A stretch of DNA of 45,175 bases from Herbidospora galbida (GTDB lineage Bacteria > Actinomycetota > Actinomycetes > Streptosporangiales > Streptosporangiaceae), in the NCBI RefSeq assembly GCF_005233835.1, contig NZ_SZQA01000049.1, forward strand, positions 1-45,175, given 5' to 3'. Every line of letters begins with the position of its first letter. Positions within the stretch are counted from its first letter, which is position 1. Of this stretch, positions 12,328 through 20,466 are shown in pieces. The notes beneath the pieces are model-generated. The model was not told the origin of the DNA. It searched no databases and saw only the letters and a program-made list of their open reading frames with translations. The position numbers and the translations under genes are program-made.

Positions 12328-13664
12328 GCCGTCACCTCGACCAGGGACGCGACCTTCTGGGCGGCCAGCACGTGTTTGCACGGCCCTCGCGACCCCCGGT
12401 AGTCGATCCACCAGGGACAGGTGCAGGTGGGCGGCGAGCCGGGGGTGAGCCGGACGGTCCGTTCGTTCACCTGGGCCGCGCCGGGCCCGGTGAACCGGAC
12501 GGCCCCCTGCTCGACCAGGTCGAGCGCCGACTTCAGGCGGGGGTTCATGGCCAGGACCCGGCCGGCGTCGTAGGGCAGTTCGCGGTGGAAGTGGGCGGCC
12601 TCGGCGACGTCGTAGCCGACGCGGCCGCCGGTGCCCAGGCGGGTGAGGGCGGCGCCGACGCGGGCGCGGGTCAGGCCCGACTGCTCGGCGAGCAGGTCGG
12701 CGTCAAGCCGGGGCTCGAACCGCAGCAGCGCGCCCACCAGGTCGGCGTCGTCGGCCACGGTGTCGCCGCTCAGGTCGTCGAGGACGGCCCCCTCGCCGGA
12801 GAATCCTCGCCGGAGCTCGGGCGACAGGGTGAGCGTGAACCGCATGCCGGGCAGCTCCAGCTCCCACGCGGACGCCCTCGGCAGGGTGCCCTCGACGACG
12901 GGGCCGTAGACGCGCAGCCCGGTCGCGAACCGCAGCAGCGGCGCGAGCACGGCCAGCCGCTCGGGCCCGGCCAGGCAGACCGCGCCGGGCGCGGGCCGCG
13001 CGGTCAGCCGCAGGGACCGCCCGGCGGGCACCGCCCACAGCACGCCGCGCTTGGGCAGGTCGCGCACGAACTTCACGGCCTCGGCCCGGCCCAGCGAGGC
13101 GCGCAGGTCGAACCTGGAGGCGATCACCTGGACCTCGGCGAAGCCGCGTAACCAGCGCTCGGGCAGCGGCACCTTCTTCTCCACCACCGCGCCGTCGAGC
13201 GTGGTGGCGACCACCTCGTCGTCGCCCACGGCCAGGTGGAGGGGGTCGTTGCCGCCGACGCGGGCCAGCGCCTTGCGCAGCGGCACGTTGACGTCGACGT
13301 TGGTGGTGCCGACCTCGACCACGTCGCCGTCGAGGGCCTGCTGCAGCACGTCGAGCCGGGCGTAGACCCCTCCGCACGCGGAGAACGACTCGAACCGCAG
13401 CCGGTCGCCGTTGCAGGTCACCACCGGGTCGCGCATGAACGTCACGGCGCGCAGTTCGTAGTAGCGGGTCTTGGCGACGTCGGCCAGGCCGATCAGGGCG
13501 GCCGCGGCGGGGGCGGCGTTGGTCAGCACGCCGCTGAAGAAGTGGGGCCGGGCGACCAGGCCGGAAGGGGTGAACCCGCCGGAAGTGGACAGGCCCAGGA
13601 GGCCGGCGGCGAGGTCGAGTTCGGAGGCTCGCGAATAGGAGTACGCGATCTGCGCGTCAGACAT
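12324..13664 (-). CDS. SWIM zinc-finger protein
   Basis: A 446-residue protein with a C-terminal SWIM zinc finger, C414-T-C416...C429-K-H431 (CTCPWWIDYRGSRGPCKH), the CxCx(n)CxH pattern that binds zinc and usually contacts DNA or protein. The rest is beta-rich and lacks known catalytic motifs. The ATG at 13664 begins MSDAQIAYSYSRASELDLA, a sensible start; upstream in-frame sequence would run into the divergent promoter. It is the first gene of a two-gene operon with the DUF6493 protein (4-base overlap). In other actinomycetes SWIM genes sit in operons with MoxR ATPase and VWA genes; none of those is adjacent here. Confidence 0.8.
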
Positions 13665-13683
13665 GGGCGGGACTCTAACGGCG

Positions 13684-13713
13684 TCGACCGACATTCCAAG
13701 AACTCGCTATAAT
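13684..13713 (+). promoter_or_regulatory. Consensus promoter, probably giving a leaderless mRNA
   Basis: A perfect TATAAT (13708-13713) with TCGACC (13684-13689) 18 bases upstream as a fair -35. The ATG of the serine hydrolase is at 13721, only 7 bases after the -10, so transcription should start at or next to the A of the ATG. No Shine-Dalgarno sequence is present, which agrees with leaderless translation. Confidence 0.65.
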
Positions 13714-13720
13714 CGAACAC

Positions 13721-14836
13721 ATGAGCGATCTCCAGGGCGACGTACAGGCCGCGATCGACGAACTCGTCGAGAAGGGCGTCGAGCGCGGCGTCCAGGTGTC
13801 GGTCTACCTGGGCGGCGAGCCCGTGGTCGACGCCGTGGCGGGGGTGGCCGACCCGGCCACCGGGCGCGCCGTGACGCCGGAGACGCCGTTCTACAACTAC
13901 TCCGTCGGCAAGGGCGTCACTTCCACGGTGCTCCACGTGCTGGCCGAACGGGGGCTGATCGGCTACGACACGCCGATCGCCGAGGTGTGGCCCGAATTCG
14001 CCGCCCACGGCAAAGACCGGGCGACGGTCCGCATGGCTCTCAACCACACCGTGGGCGTGCCGGGCATCCCGCTCACCACGATCGAAGAAGACCTCTGCGA
14101 CTGGGACGCGATGTGCGCGGCCATCGCCGCCGCCGAGCCGTGGTGGGAGCCCGGCACCGAGATGGGCTACCACGCCTACAGCTTCGGCTACATCGTCGGC
14201 GAGATCGTCCGGCGGGTGACCGGCCGGAAGATCTCCGAGGTGCTGCTCGACGAGGTCGCCGGCCCGCTCGGCGTGGCCGGCGAGCTTTACTTCGGCATGC
14301 CCGCCGACCAGCACCACCGGCTGGCCGTCCTCGAAGACGCCCTGCCCGCCGAGCCGCCGCCGGGCCTGCCGACCGAGCTGCCCGACCTGCCGATGTTCAA
14401 GGCCGGTCCGATGGCGCTGTCGCCGACCGCCGCGCTCGGCAACCGGCCCGACATCCTGGCCGCCGACATCCCGGCCGGGGGCAAGATGACGGCCCGCGCG
14501 ATGGCCCGCCTCTACTCGGCGCTGATGACCGAGGTCGACGGCGTGCGGCTGATCTCCCCCGAACGCCTCCGGGAGATCTCCGCGATCTCCTTCGAGGGCG
14601 TCGACGCCGTCTTCGGCAACCCCGTGCGGTGGGGCCTCGGCTACGGCATCGGCCACCCGGGCGCCTTCTCCGATCCCGACCCGACCACGTTCGGCGTCTC
14701 GGGCGCGGGCGGCGGCACGGCCTACGCCGACACGAAAAACGGCATGGCCTTCGCCCTCACCAAGAACGTCCTGAGCGCCGACTTCACCACCGCCACCACG
14801 ATCAGCGACCTGGTCCGGCGAGAACTCGCCCGATGA
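13721..14836 (+). CDS. Beta-lactamase-fold serine hydrolase (esterase-like)
   Basis: A 371-residue protein of the class C beta-lactamase/EstB-like family: esterases, D-aminopeptidases and related penicillin-binding-fold enzymes. The nucleophile motif is S61-V-G-K64, the general-base tyrosine is probably Y150 in MGYHAYSFGY, and a Gly-rich third motif appears as GVSGAGGGTAY near residues 325-335. There is no signal peptide, so it is likely cytosolic and not a secreted beta-lactamase. Its promoter predicts a leaderless transcript. The next gene begins 54 bases downstream and may be cotranscribed. The substrate is unknown. Confidence 0.85.
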   Translation: MSDLQGDVQAAIDELVEKGVERGVQVSVYLGGEPVVDAVAGVADPATGRAVTPETPFYNYSVGKGVTSTVLHVLAERGLIGYDTPIAEVWPEFAAHGKDRATVRMALNHTVGVPGIPLTTIEEDLCDWDAMCAAIAAAEPWWEPGTEMGYHAYSFGYIVGEIVRRVTGRKISEVLLDEVAGPLGVAGELYFGMPADQHHRLAVLEDALPAEPPPGLPTELPDLPMFKAGPMALSPTAALGNRPDILAADIPAGGKMTARAMARLYSALMTEVDGVRLISPERLREISAISFEGVDAVFGNPVRWGLGYGIGHPGAFSDPDPTTFGVSGAGGGTAYADTKNGMAFALTKNVLSADFTTATTISDLVRRELAR

Positions 14837-14890
14837 CTGCGAGCCGCTCGCAGGTGGATTTGGGCGTCCAGGTTGGAGAGACTGCCCGTT

Positions 14891-15718
14891 ATGACATTTC
14901 TTCTGGCGATCAGCGACGTGCACGTCGGTTATCCCGAGAACAGGGAGATCGTCGAGCGCATCCGACCCCGGTCGGAGAGCGACTGGCTCCTGCTGCCCGG
15001 AGACGTGTCCGAGAAGGTCGCCGACTTCGAATGGGTGCTGGGCACCCTCGCGAGCCGCTTCGCCAAGGTCGTGTGGGCGCCCGGCAACCACGACCTGTGG
15101 ACCCACCCGAGCGAGACGCTCCAGCTCCGCGGCGTCGAGCGCTACGAACACCTCGTGAAGGTGGCCCGTGACCTGGGCGTCGTCACCCCCGAAGACCCCT
15201 ACCCGACCTGGGAGGGCCCCGACGGCCCGGTCACGGTGGCGCCCCTCATGGTCCTCTACGACTACACCTACCGGGTGCCCGGCGTCACGACCAAAGAGGC
15301 GGCGCTGAAGCTGGCCTACGACAAGGGCGTCGTCTGCACCGACGAGATGGTCCTGCACGCCGACCCCTACGACGGCATCGACGAGTGGTGCGCCGCCCGC
15401 GCCGAAGAGACCGAACGCCGCCTGGCCGACCGCCCCGGCGGGCTGCCGACCGTCCTGGTCAACCACTATCCGCTGGTCCGCGACCCCACGTTCGTGCTGC
15501 GTCACCCGGAGTTCGCGATCTGGTGCGGCACCGACCGCACCGCCGACTGGCACACCAGGTTCGGCGCGATCGCGATGGTCTACGGCCACCTGCACATCCC
15601 CCGCACGACCTGGCACGACGGGGTGCGGTTCGAGGAGGTGTCGCTGGGTTATCCGAGGGAGTGGAAGCCTCGGGCGACGGCGCCGGGCCGGCTGCGGCAG
15701 ATCCTTCCGGTCGGTTAG
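14891..15718 (+). CDS. Calcineurin-like metallophosphoesterase
   Basis: A 275-residue protein of the calcineurin-like phosphoesterase superfamily with the full set of dinuclear metal ligands: D9-V-H11 (ISDVHVG), G-D38 (LLPGDVSE), G-N66-H67-D (APGNHDLW), a His in VNHYPL and the terminal G-H-L-H in MVYGHLHIPRTTW. It probably hydrolyses a phosphodiester or phosphomonoester in the cytosol. The ATG at 14891 lies directly before the first metal strand, with GGAGAG about 10 bases upstream. In many actinomycetes such a gene sits beside a phosphopantetheinyl transferase, but none follows here. Confidence 0.86.
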   Translation: MTFLLAISDVHVGYPENREIVERIRPRSESDWLLLPGDVSEKVADFEWVLGTLASRFAKVVWAPGNHDLWTHPSETLQLRGVERYEHLVKVARDLGVVTPEDPYPTWEGPDGPVTVAPLMVLYDYTYRVPGVTTKEAALKLAYDKGVVCTDEMVLHADPYDGIDEWCAARAEETERRLADRPGGLPTVLVNHYPLVRDPTFVLRHPEFAIWCGTDRTADWHTRFGAIAMVYGHLHIPRTTWHDGVRFEEVSLGYPREWKPRATAPGRLRQILPVG

Positions 15719-15728
15719 GCCTCGGGAA

Positions 15729-15842
15729 GCATTCCGGAATGCCACCTTCTAGGCCGTCACGCTGCGCAACATAGAACGCAACAGGCCGGTCACGCGGTCA
15801 GTCAATCCCGTCGCCCCACCGCCACGTCGATGACGGATTGAC
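15729..15842. promoter_or_regulatory. Intergenic palindromes between phosphoesterase and GH13 genes
   Basis: GCATTCCGGAATGC (15729-15742) is a perfect palindrome just after the phosphoesterase stop. A second dyad, GTCAATCCCGTC (15801-15812) against GACGGATTGAC (ending 15842), is complementary apart from one extra C. One may be a terminator element and the other an operator for the downstream glycosidase. No gene is seen in 15719-15960. Confidence 0.3.
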
Positions 15843-15960
15843 ACCTCCAGGTCACACTTTGCGTTCGCCGGTTTGCGGGCTGTTGGGTTGGTCCATGACA
15901 AACGTGGACGCGATCGACCGGGCCGCGACGCCCGGCAGGCCGACGTTAGGGGAGGAATCC

Positions 15961-17670
15961 GTGCATCCGAGCCCGGTTACGTGGCGTGACCAGTTCCTGT
16001 ACTTCCTGCTCCCCGACCGGTTCAGCGACGGCCGCGAGGAGACCCGCCCGAAGTACGACCGCACCGACGCCCACCGCGCCCCCGACCCCGTCGCCTGGGC
16101 CGATTCGGGGTCGCGCTTCCAGGGCGGCACGATCAACGGCATCACCGGCAAACTGGGCTATCTTCGCGACCTCGGCGTCACCACCCTGTGGCTCGGGCCG
16201 GTGTGGAGGCAGCGCCCCGACCTGGAGACGTATCACGGTTACGGCATCCAGGACTTCATGGACGTCGACCCGAGGTTCGGCAGCCCCGACGACTTACGCG
16301 CCCTCGTCGCCAAGGCCCACGACATGGGCATGTACGTGCTCCTCGACGTCATCTACAACCACACCGGCGACAACTGGTTCTACGACGACGGCGGCTCCCC
16401 CGTCTCCCAGCTCCCCTACCGGTTCGCCCCGCCCTACCCGATGCACGGCTGGCGCTCGGCCCAGGGAGCCAGCGTCCCGCGCATCGCCGGCCGGGGCGAC
16501 GGCGTCTGGCCGGAGCCGTTCCAGAACCCCGAGTGGTACACCCGCGCCGGCAGCATCGGCCGCTGGGACCCCGAACCCTGGGAGGACCCGCTCCACCCCG
16601 ACGTCGAGTTCCGTCGGGGCGACTTCCAGACGCTGAAAGACCTGACCCTCACCCGCGACGACGTCCTGTCGGCGGTCGTCGAGGTCTACAAGCACTGGAT
16701 CGCGTTCACCGACTGCGACGGGTTCCGGATCGACACGGTGAAGCACGTGCCGTGGGAGGTGTCGAAGAACTTCTGCGGCGCGATCCGCGAATACGCCGAG
16801 TCGGTCGGGAAGGAGAACTTCCTGCTGCTCGGCGAGGTGACCGGCGGCGCCGCGATGGCCCGCGACTACCTCGACGTGTTCGGCCGCAACGTCGACGCGG
16901 TCCTCGACATCGGCCAGCCGGCGGCGCTGATCGCCGGGCTGGTCAAGGGGTTCGCCGACCCGCAGGCGTTCTTCGCGCAGTACCGCGGCCACGACATCCT
17001 CGGCGGCCACCGGGAGACCGGCCGCTACCACGTGACGATGTTCGACGACCACGACATGGTCGGCCGCGAGCGCCGCCGCTTCTCGGCGGGGAACGCCGGC
17101 CCCCACTCCGACACCCAGGTCGCCCATGCGGTCGGCGTGCAGCTCACCACGCTGGGCATCCCGTGCGTCTACTACGGCACCGAGCAGGCCTTCGACGGCG
17201 CGTCCCCGGCCGGGGGCGACGACCGCTACATCCGCGAGTCGATGTTCGGCGGGACGTTCGGGGCGTTCGGCACCCAGGGGTGTCATTTCTTCGACCCGGA
17301 GCATCCGGCGTACCGGAGAATCCAGGCTCTGGCGGCGGTGCGCAACCGCCCCGACGGCGTGGGCCTGGCGCTGAGACGGGGCCGCATGTACCTGCGCGAG
17401 ATCTCGACGGGCGGCTCGTTCCGGCTCCCGGCGACGGGCGAACTGACCGCGTGGTCTCGCATCCTGCACGACCGCGAGGTCCTGGTCGCCCTCAACCCGA
17501 CCCTCAACCCGATGACGGCCCTGGTCACCGTCCACCGCCCGTTCCACCCGGAGGGATCGGTCCTGTCGGTCCTCTACGGCGAGACGCCCCCGCCCTCGGT
17601 CGTCCACCACGACGGCCGAGCACTGGTGAGGATCAGCCTCCCACCAGCGGGCCTGGCCATCCTCGGCTGA
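15961..17670 (+). CDS. GH13 alpha-amylase-family glycosidase
   Basis: A 569-residue cytosolic enzyme of glycoside hydrolase family 13, acting on alpha-glucans or related oligosaccharides. The (beta/alpha)8 catalytic residues are the nucleophile D258 (GFRIDTVKH), acid/base E292 (LLGEVTG) and transition-state D365 (FDDHD). Region I is DVIYNH, and a C-terminal beta domain follows residue 470. I set the start at the GTG at 15961 because TTAGGGGAGGA lies directly upstream. In-frame ATGs at 15895 and 15838 have no such site and their extra residues look non-coding. There is no signal peptide. The exact specificity cannot be read from the sequence. Its last 60 bases recur as decayed copies downstream. 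Confidence 0.88.
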   Translation: MHPSPVTWRDQFLYFLLPDRFSDGREETRPKYDRTDAHRAPDPVAWADSGSRFQGGTINGITGKLGYLRDLGVTTLWLGPVWRQRPDLETYHGYGIQDFMDVDPRFGSPDDLRALVAKAHDMGMYVLLDVIYNHTGDNWFYDDGGSPVSQLPYRFAPPYPMHGWRSAQGASVPRIAGRGDGVWPEPFQNPEWYTRAGSIGRWDPEPWEDPLHPDVEFRRGDFQTLKDLTLTRDDVLSAVVEVYKHWIAFTDCDGFRIDTVKHVPWEVSKNFCGAIREYAESVGKENFLLLGEVTGGAAMARDYLDVFGRNVDAVLDIGQPAALIAGLVKGFADPQAFFAQYRGHDILGGHRETGRYHVTMFDDHDMVGRERRRFSAGNAGPHSDTQVAHAVGVQLTTLGIPCVYYGTEQAFDGASPAGGDDRYIRESMFGGTFGAFGTQGCHFFDPEHPAYRRIQALAAVRNRPDGVGLALRRGRMYLREISTGGSFRLPATGELTAWSRILHDREVLVALNPTLNPMTALVTVHRPFHPEGSVLSVLYGETPPPSVVHHDGRALVRISLPPAGLAILG

Positions 17671-17972
17671 GGGTGACCGATCGCCGGCCATAGGGAGACG
17701 ATCAGCCGTCGGCCGTGCACGGCGATAGCGGAGCTCTGGCCAGGACCGGCCTCCCGTCGGCCGGTTCAGGCGGCCACAAGCCGGACCGACCCCGACAAGA
17801 CGACCCAGACATCGGTGGTCCACCGCAACCGGCAAAGCACTAGTCGGGATCAGCCTCCCATCGGTCAGTTCAGGCCCACGGGGGCCAGACCGACGACCAG
17901 AGAAGACGACCCAGTCGTTGGCGTCCACCACAACGGCAAGCCCTGGTCGGGATCAGCCTCCCATCAGCCGAC
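17671..17972. repeat. Decayed tandem duplications of the GH13 gene's 3' end
   Basis: This 302-base gap holds no gene but contains three diverged copies, spaced about 105-110 bases apart, of the last 60 bases of the glycosidase gene (reference 17599-17660, core GGATCAGCCTCCCA). They lie at about 17708-17772, 17813-17877 and 17920-17980. The last two share most of their intervening sequence, including AAGACGACCCAG. Small indels break the frame. The last copy runs into the 3' end of the convergent GntR gene. Confidence 0.75.
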
Positions 17973-18668
17973 TCAGGCCCCTCCGAGCCGGGCCGAAGAG
18001 CTCGAGTCGAAAGCCGCCTGCAGTAAAGCCTCCGCGTCGTCCAGATACTTCGACAGATACTGCTCCGCCTCCGCCAAGCGCCCCTCCTCCAGCAACCCGG
18101 TCAGCAGCCGGTTCCGCGCCACGAACGGCGCGTGGAACGCGCCCGGGTTCTCCATCACGTGAAAGACCAGCCGCAGCTCCGCGAGGAGCTGCCCCATCAG
18201 CTCGTCAAGGCGCGAGCTCCCGTGCAGCGCGACCAGAGCCTGGTGAAAGCGCAGGTTGGCCGTCCCGACGTCGCGCCAGCGGTCGTCGGCCGCGGCCCGT
18301 TCGCCGTCTTCCACCGCCTCCCGGCAGGCGGCCATGTCTCCCCCGGCCGAGTTGCGCACGGCCGCGCATTCGATGACGCGACGCACCAGGTAGAGGTCTT
18401 TCACGTCGGACGCCGACAGCACCCGGACGAACACGCCCCGGTTGAGCTTGTGCACGAGCAGTCTCTCGTGGCCGAGCAGGCGGAAGGCCTCTCTCAGCGT
18501 GTTTCGGGAGATCTCCAGTTCGGCGCCGATGGCCTCTTCGGAGAGGCGTTCGCCGGGTTCGTAGACCGCCTGGGCGATGCGGTCGCGCAGGACGCCCGCC
18601 ACGAGTTCGGCGGTGCTGGTTCGCAGGAGATGGGGCCCGGTCGTCTGTTCACGCACGGTAACCAGCAA
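17973..18668 (-). CDS. GntR-family regulator with FCD ligand domain
   Basis: A 231-residue FadR-subfamily transcription factor. The N-terminal winged HTH spans about residues 15-80 (AIGAELEISRNTLREAFRLLGHERLL). The helical FCD domain includes R-F-H-Q (NLRFHQALVALHG) and later histidines that normally bind a metal and a carboxylate ligand. The frame opens at a TTG (18668); a GTG at 18656 is another candidate, and neither has a strong ribosome site. It is divergent from an MHS-type transporter gene. A perfect FadR-type operator lies in the shared 79-base spacer, so it probably represses that transporter and perhaps itself in response to an organic acid. Confidence 0.85.
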   Translation of the reverse strand: MLVTVREQTTGPHLLRTSTAELVAGVLRDRIAQAVYEPGERLSEEAIGAELEISRNTLREAFRLLGHERLLVHKLNRGVFVRVLSASDVKDLYLVRRVIECAAVRNSAGGDMAACREAVEDGERAAADDRWRDVGTANLRFHQALVALHGSSRLDELMGQLLAELRLVFHVMENPGAFHAPFVARNRLLTGLLEEGRLAEAEQYLSKYLDDAEALLQAAFDSSSSARLGGA

Positions 18669-18694
18669 AACATGAGAACAAACCCCTTGTCGAA

Positions 18695-18705
18695 TTGTTC
18701 AACGA
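18695..18705. promoter_or_regulatory. Putative FadR-type GntR operator
   Basis: TTGTTCAACGA fits the FadR-subfamily operator consensus TNGTNNNACNA at every fixed position and lies inside the near-palindrome ATTGTTCAACGAT. It is 27 bases upstream of the GntR start and 43 bases upstream of the transporter ATG, able to control both. Confidence 0.6.
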
Positions 18706-18747
18706 TTCTTATGTTGAAAATGGCCCACCTCCCCACGAAGGAGCGTC

Positions 18748-20007
18748 ATGGCAACCTCCCAGTCCCGCCGGGTGATCGTCGCAAGCCTGATCGGCACGTC
18801 CCTCGAGTGGTACGACTTCTTCCTCTACGGCACCGCCGCCACCCTCGTCTTCGGCAAGGTCTTCTTCCCGACGTTCGAGCCGCTCACCGGCACCCTGCTC
18901 GCCCTCACGACTTACGCGGTCGGCTTCGTCGCCCGTCCGCTGGGCGGCATCGTCTTCGGCCACTTCGGCGACCGGGTCGGCCGCCGGGGGGTGCTCGTCG
19001 CGACGCTCCTGTTGATGGGGATCGCGACGTTCCTCATCGGCCTGTTGCCGACCTACGCCGCCATCGGCGTGGCCGCGCCGGTCCTGCTCGTGACGCTGCG
19101 CTTCCTCCAAGGGCTCGGCCTCGGCGGTGAGTGGGGCGGCGCGGTGGTGATGACGATGGAGCACGGCGATCCCGCCCGGAAGGGGTTCAACGCGTCCTGG
19201 CCGCAGGTCGGGGTGCCGGCCGGGAACCTGCTGGCGGCCGGTGCGCTCGGGGTGCTGTCGGCGACCCTGCCCGAGCAGGCGTTCCTCGACTGGGGGTGGC
19301 GGATCCCGTTCCTGCTGTCGGGCGTGCTCGTGGGGGTGGGGCTCTGGATCCGGGTGCGGGTCGCCGAGTCTCCCCTGTACGCCGAGATGCCCGCCAAGGC
19401 CCGCATGCCCCTGATCGACGTGATCACCACGCATCCGCGCGCCCTGCTGTCGGCCATCGCCGCCCGCATCGGCGTCGACGTCGCGTTCTACACCTTCACC
19501 CTCTACATCCTCACGTACGTGACCGGCACGCTGAACCTCGACCGGCAGACGGGGCTGAACGCGGTGCTGATCGCGTCGGCGTGCCAGTTGTTCCTGATCC
19601 CGCTGTTCGGCGCGCTGTCCGACCGGGTCGGGCGCAAGCCCGTCTACCTGGCGGGGGCGGCGGGCGCGGCGGTGTGGGCGTTCGCGTTCTTCCCGCTGCT
19701 CGACACGGGGTCGTTCGCGCTCATCGTGTTCGCGACGGTGGTGGCGCTGGCCTGCCACGCGGCCATGTACGGGCCGCAGGCCGCGTTCATCGCCGAGTTG
19801 TTCAGCACCCGGCTCCGCTACAGCGGGGCGTCGATGGGCTACCAGCTGGCGGGCGTGCTGGGCGGGGCGCTGGCGCCGATCATCGCACTGGCCCTGCTCG
19901 ACCGGTTCGGCACCACTCTGGCCATCTCGCTCTACGTCCTGGTCGCACTGGGGATCACCGCCGCCGGCGTGGTCGCGGCGCCCGCGAAGGCCGAGGTGCG
20001 GGTGTGA
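18748..20007 (+). CDS. MHS-family MFS transporter (metabolite:H+ symporter)
   Basis: A 419-residue, 12-helix major facilitator of the metabolite:H+ symporter family (ShiA/ProP/KgtP type), which imports organic acids, osmolytes or aromatic acids with protons. Typical family text is visible: SLIGTSLEWYDFFLYGTAA at the first helix, the loop GHFGDRVGRRGVLV between helices 2 and 3, RFLQGLGLGGEWGG in helix 4, and a second GRK loop (SDRVGRKPVYL). The ATG at 18748 follows GAAGGAG at a good distance. It is paired divergently with the GntR regulator. The stop overlaps the next start (TGATG). The substrate is unknown. Confidence 0.9.
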   Translation: MATSQSRRVIVASLIGTSLEWYDFFLYGTAATLVFGKVFFPTFEPLTGTLLALTTYAVGFVARPLGGIVFGHFGDRVGRRGVLVATLLLMGIATFLIGLLPTYAAIGVAAPVLLVTLRFLQGLGLGGEWGGAVVMTMEHGDPARKGFNASWPQVGVPAGNLLAAGALGVLSATLPEQAFLDWGWRIPFLLSGVLVGVGLWIRVRVAESPLYAEMPAKARMPLIDVITTHPRALLSAIAARIGVDVAFYTFTLYILTYVTGTLNLDRQTGLNAVLIASACQLFLIPLFGALSDRVGRKPVYLAGAAGAAVWAFAFFPLLDTGSFALIVFATVVALACHAAMYGPQAAFIAELFSTRLRYSGASMGYQLAGVLGGALAPIIALALLDRFGTTLAISLYVLVALGITAAGVVAAPAKAEVRV

Positions 20008-20417
20008 TGCGGCGTCTCCTCATCGCCGGTTCGGCGCTGCTTCTGGCGGGGTGTGGCGGGCTGAGCGAGGCCGACACGAAGGCGTGCGGCGACGGCCGCA
20101 AGCTCGTCGCCTACGCCCTGAGCATCACCGACGTCGCCCCCGAAGAGCTGGTGGGCGTGATGACCGAGGCGACCGGCGACCGGTTCCGTGCCACCGCCGC
20201 CGAGGCCGCCGACGAGGGCGTGAAGAACGCGCTGACCGCCCTGGAGAAGACGATGGCGGGCTTCCGGCCCACGCAGGTGACCGTCACCGGCACGACCATC
20301 GGAGAGCAGTACCTAGCGAAGGTCGAGTCCGACCGGCAGCGGCAGGAGAACGTCGACAAACTCGAGGCGACGCTGCGAAAGCAGGGGAAGGCGCTCAACG
20401 AGGTGTGCGGGACATGA
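20007..20417 (+). CDS. Small lipoprotein, unknown function
   Basis: A 136-residue protein with a bacterial lipoprotein signal: basic start MRR, hydrophobic core and lipobox LLAGC with the acylated Cys at position 16. The mature part is helical and charged (ESDRQRQENVDKLEATLRKQ, coiled-coil-like) with two Cys residues (KACGDG; NEVCG) that could form a disulfide. The ATG overlaps the transporter stop, so translation is coupled. It lies 49 bases before the decayed substrate-binding/VWA gene. It may have served that protein or may simply be an exported helical protein. Confidence 0.7.
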   Translation: MRRLLIAGSALLLAGCGGLSEADTKACGDGRKLVAYALSITDVAPEELVGVMTEATGDRFRATAAEAADEGVKNALTALEKTMAGFRPTQVTVTGTTIGEQYLAKVESDRQRQENVDKLEATLRKQGKALNEVCGT

Positions 20418-20466
20418 GGCGGGCGACACGCGACCAAGACTCCGCACGCCACGAAGCAGACCGGAC

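Noticed and set aside
15838-15960. Earlier ATG starts (15838, 15895) for the GH13 gene
   Set aside because: They lack ribosome-binding sites, while the GTG at 15961 follows a strong GGGGAGGA and fits the family N-terminus.
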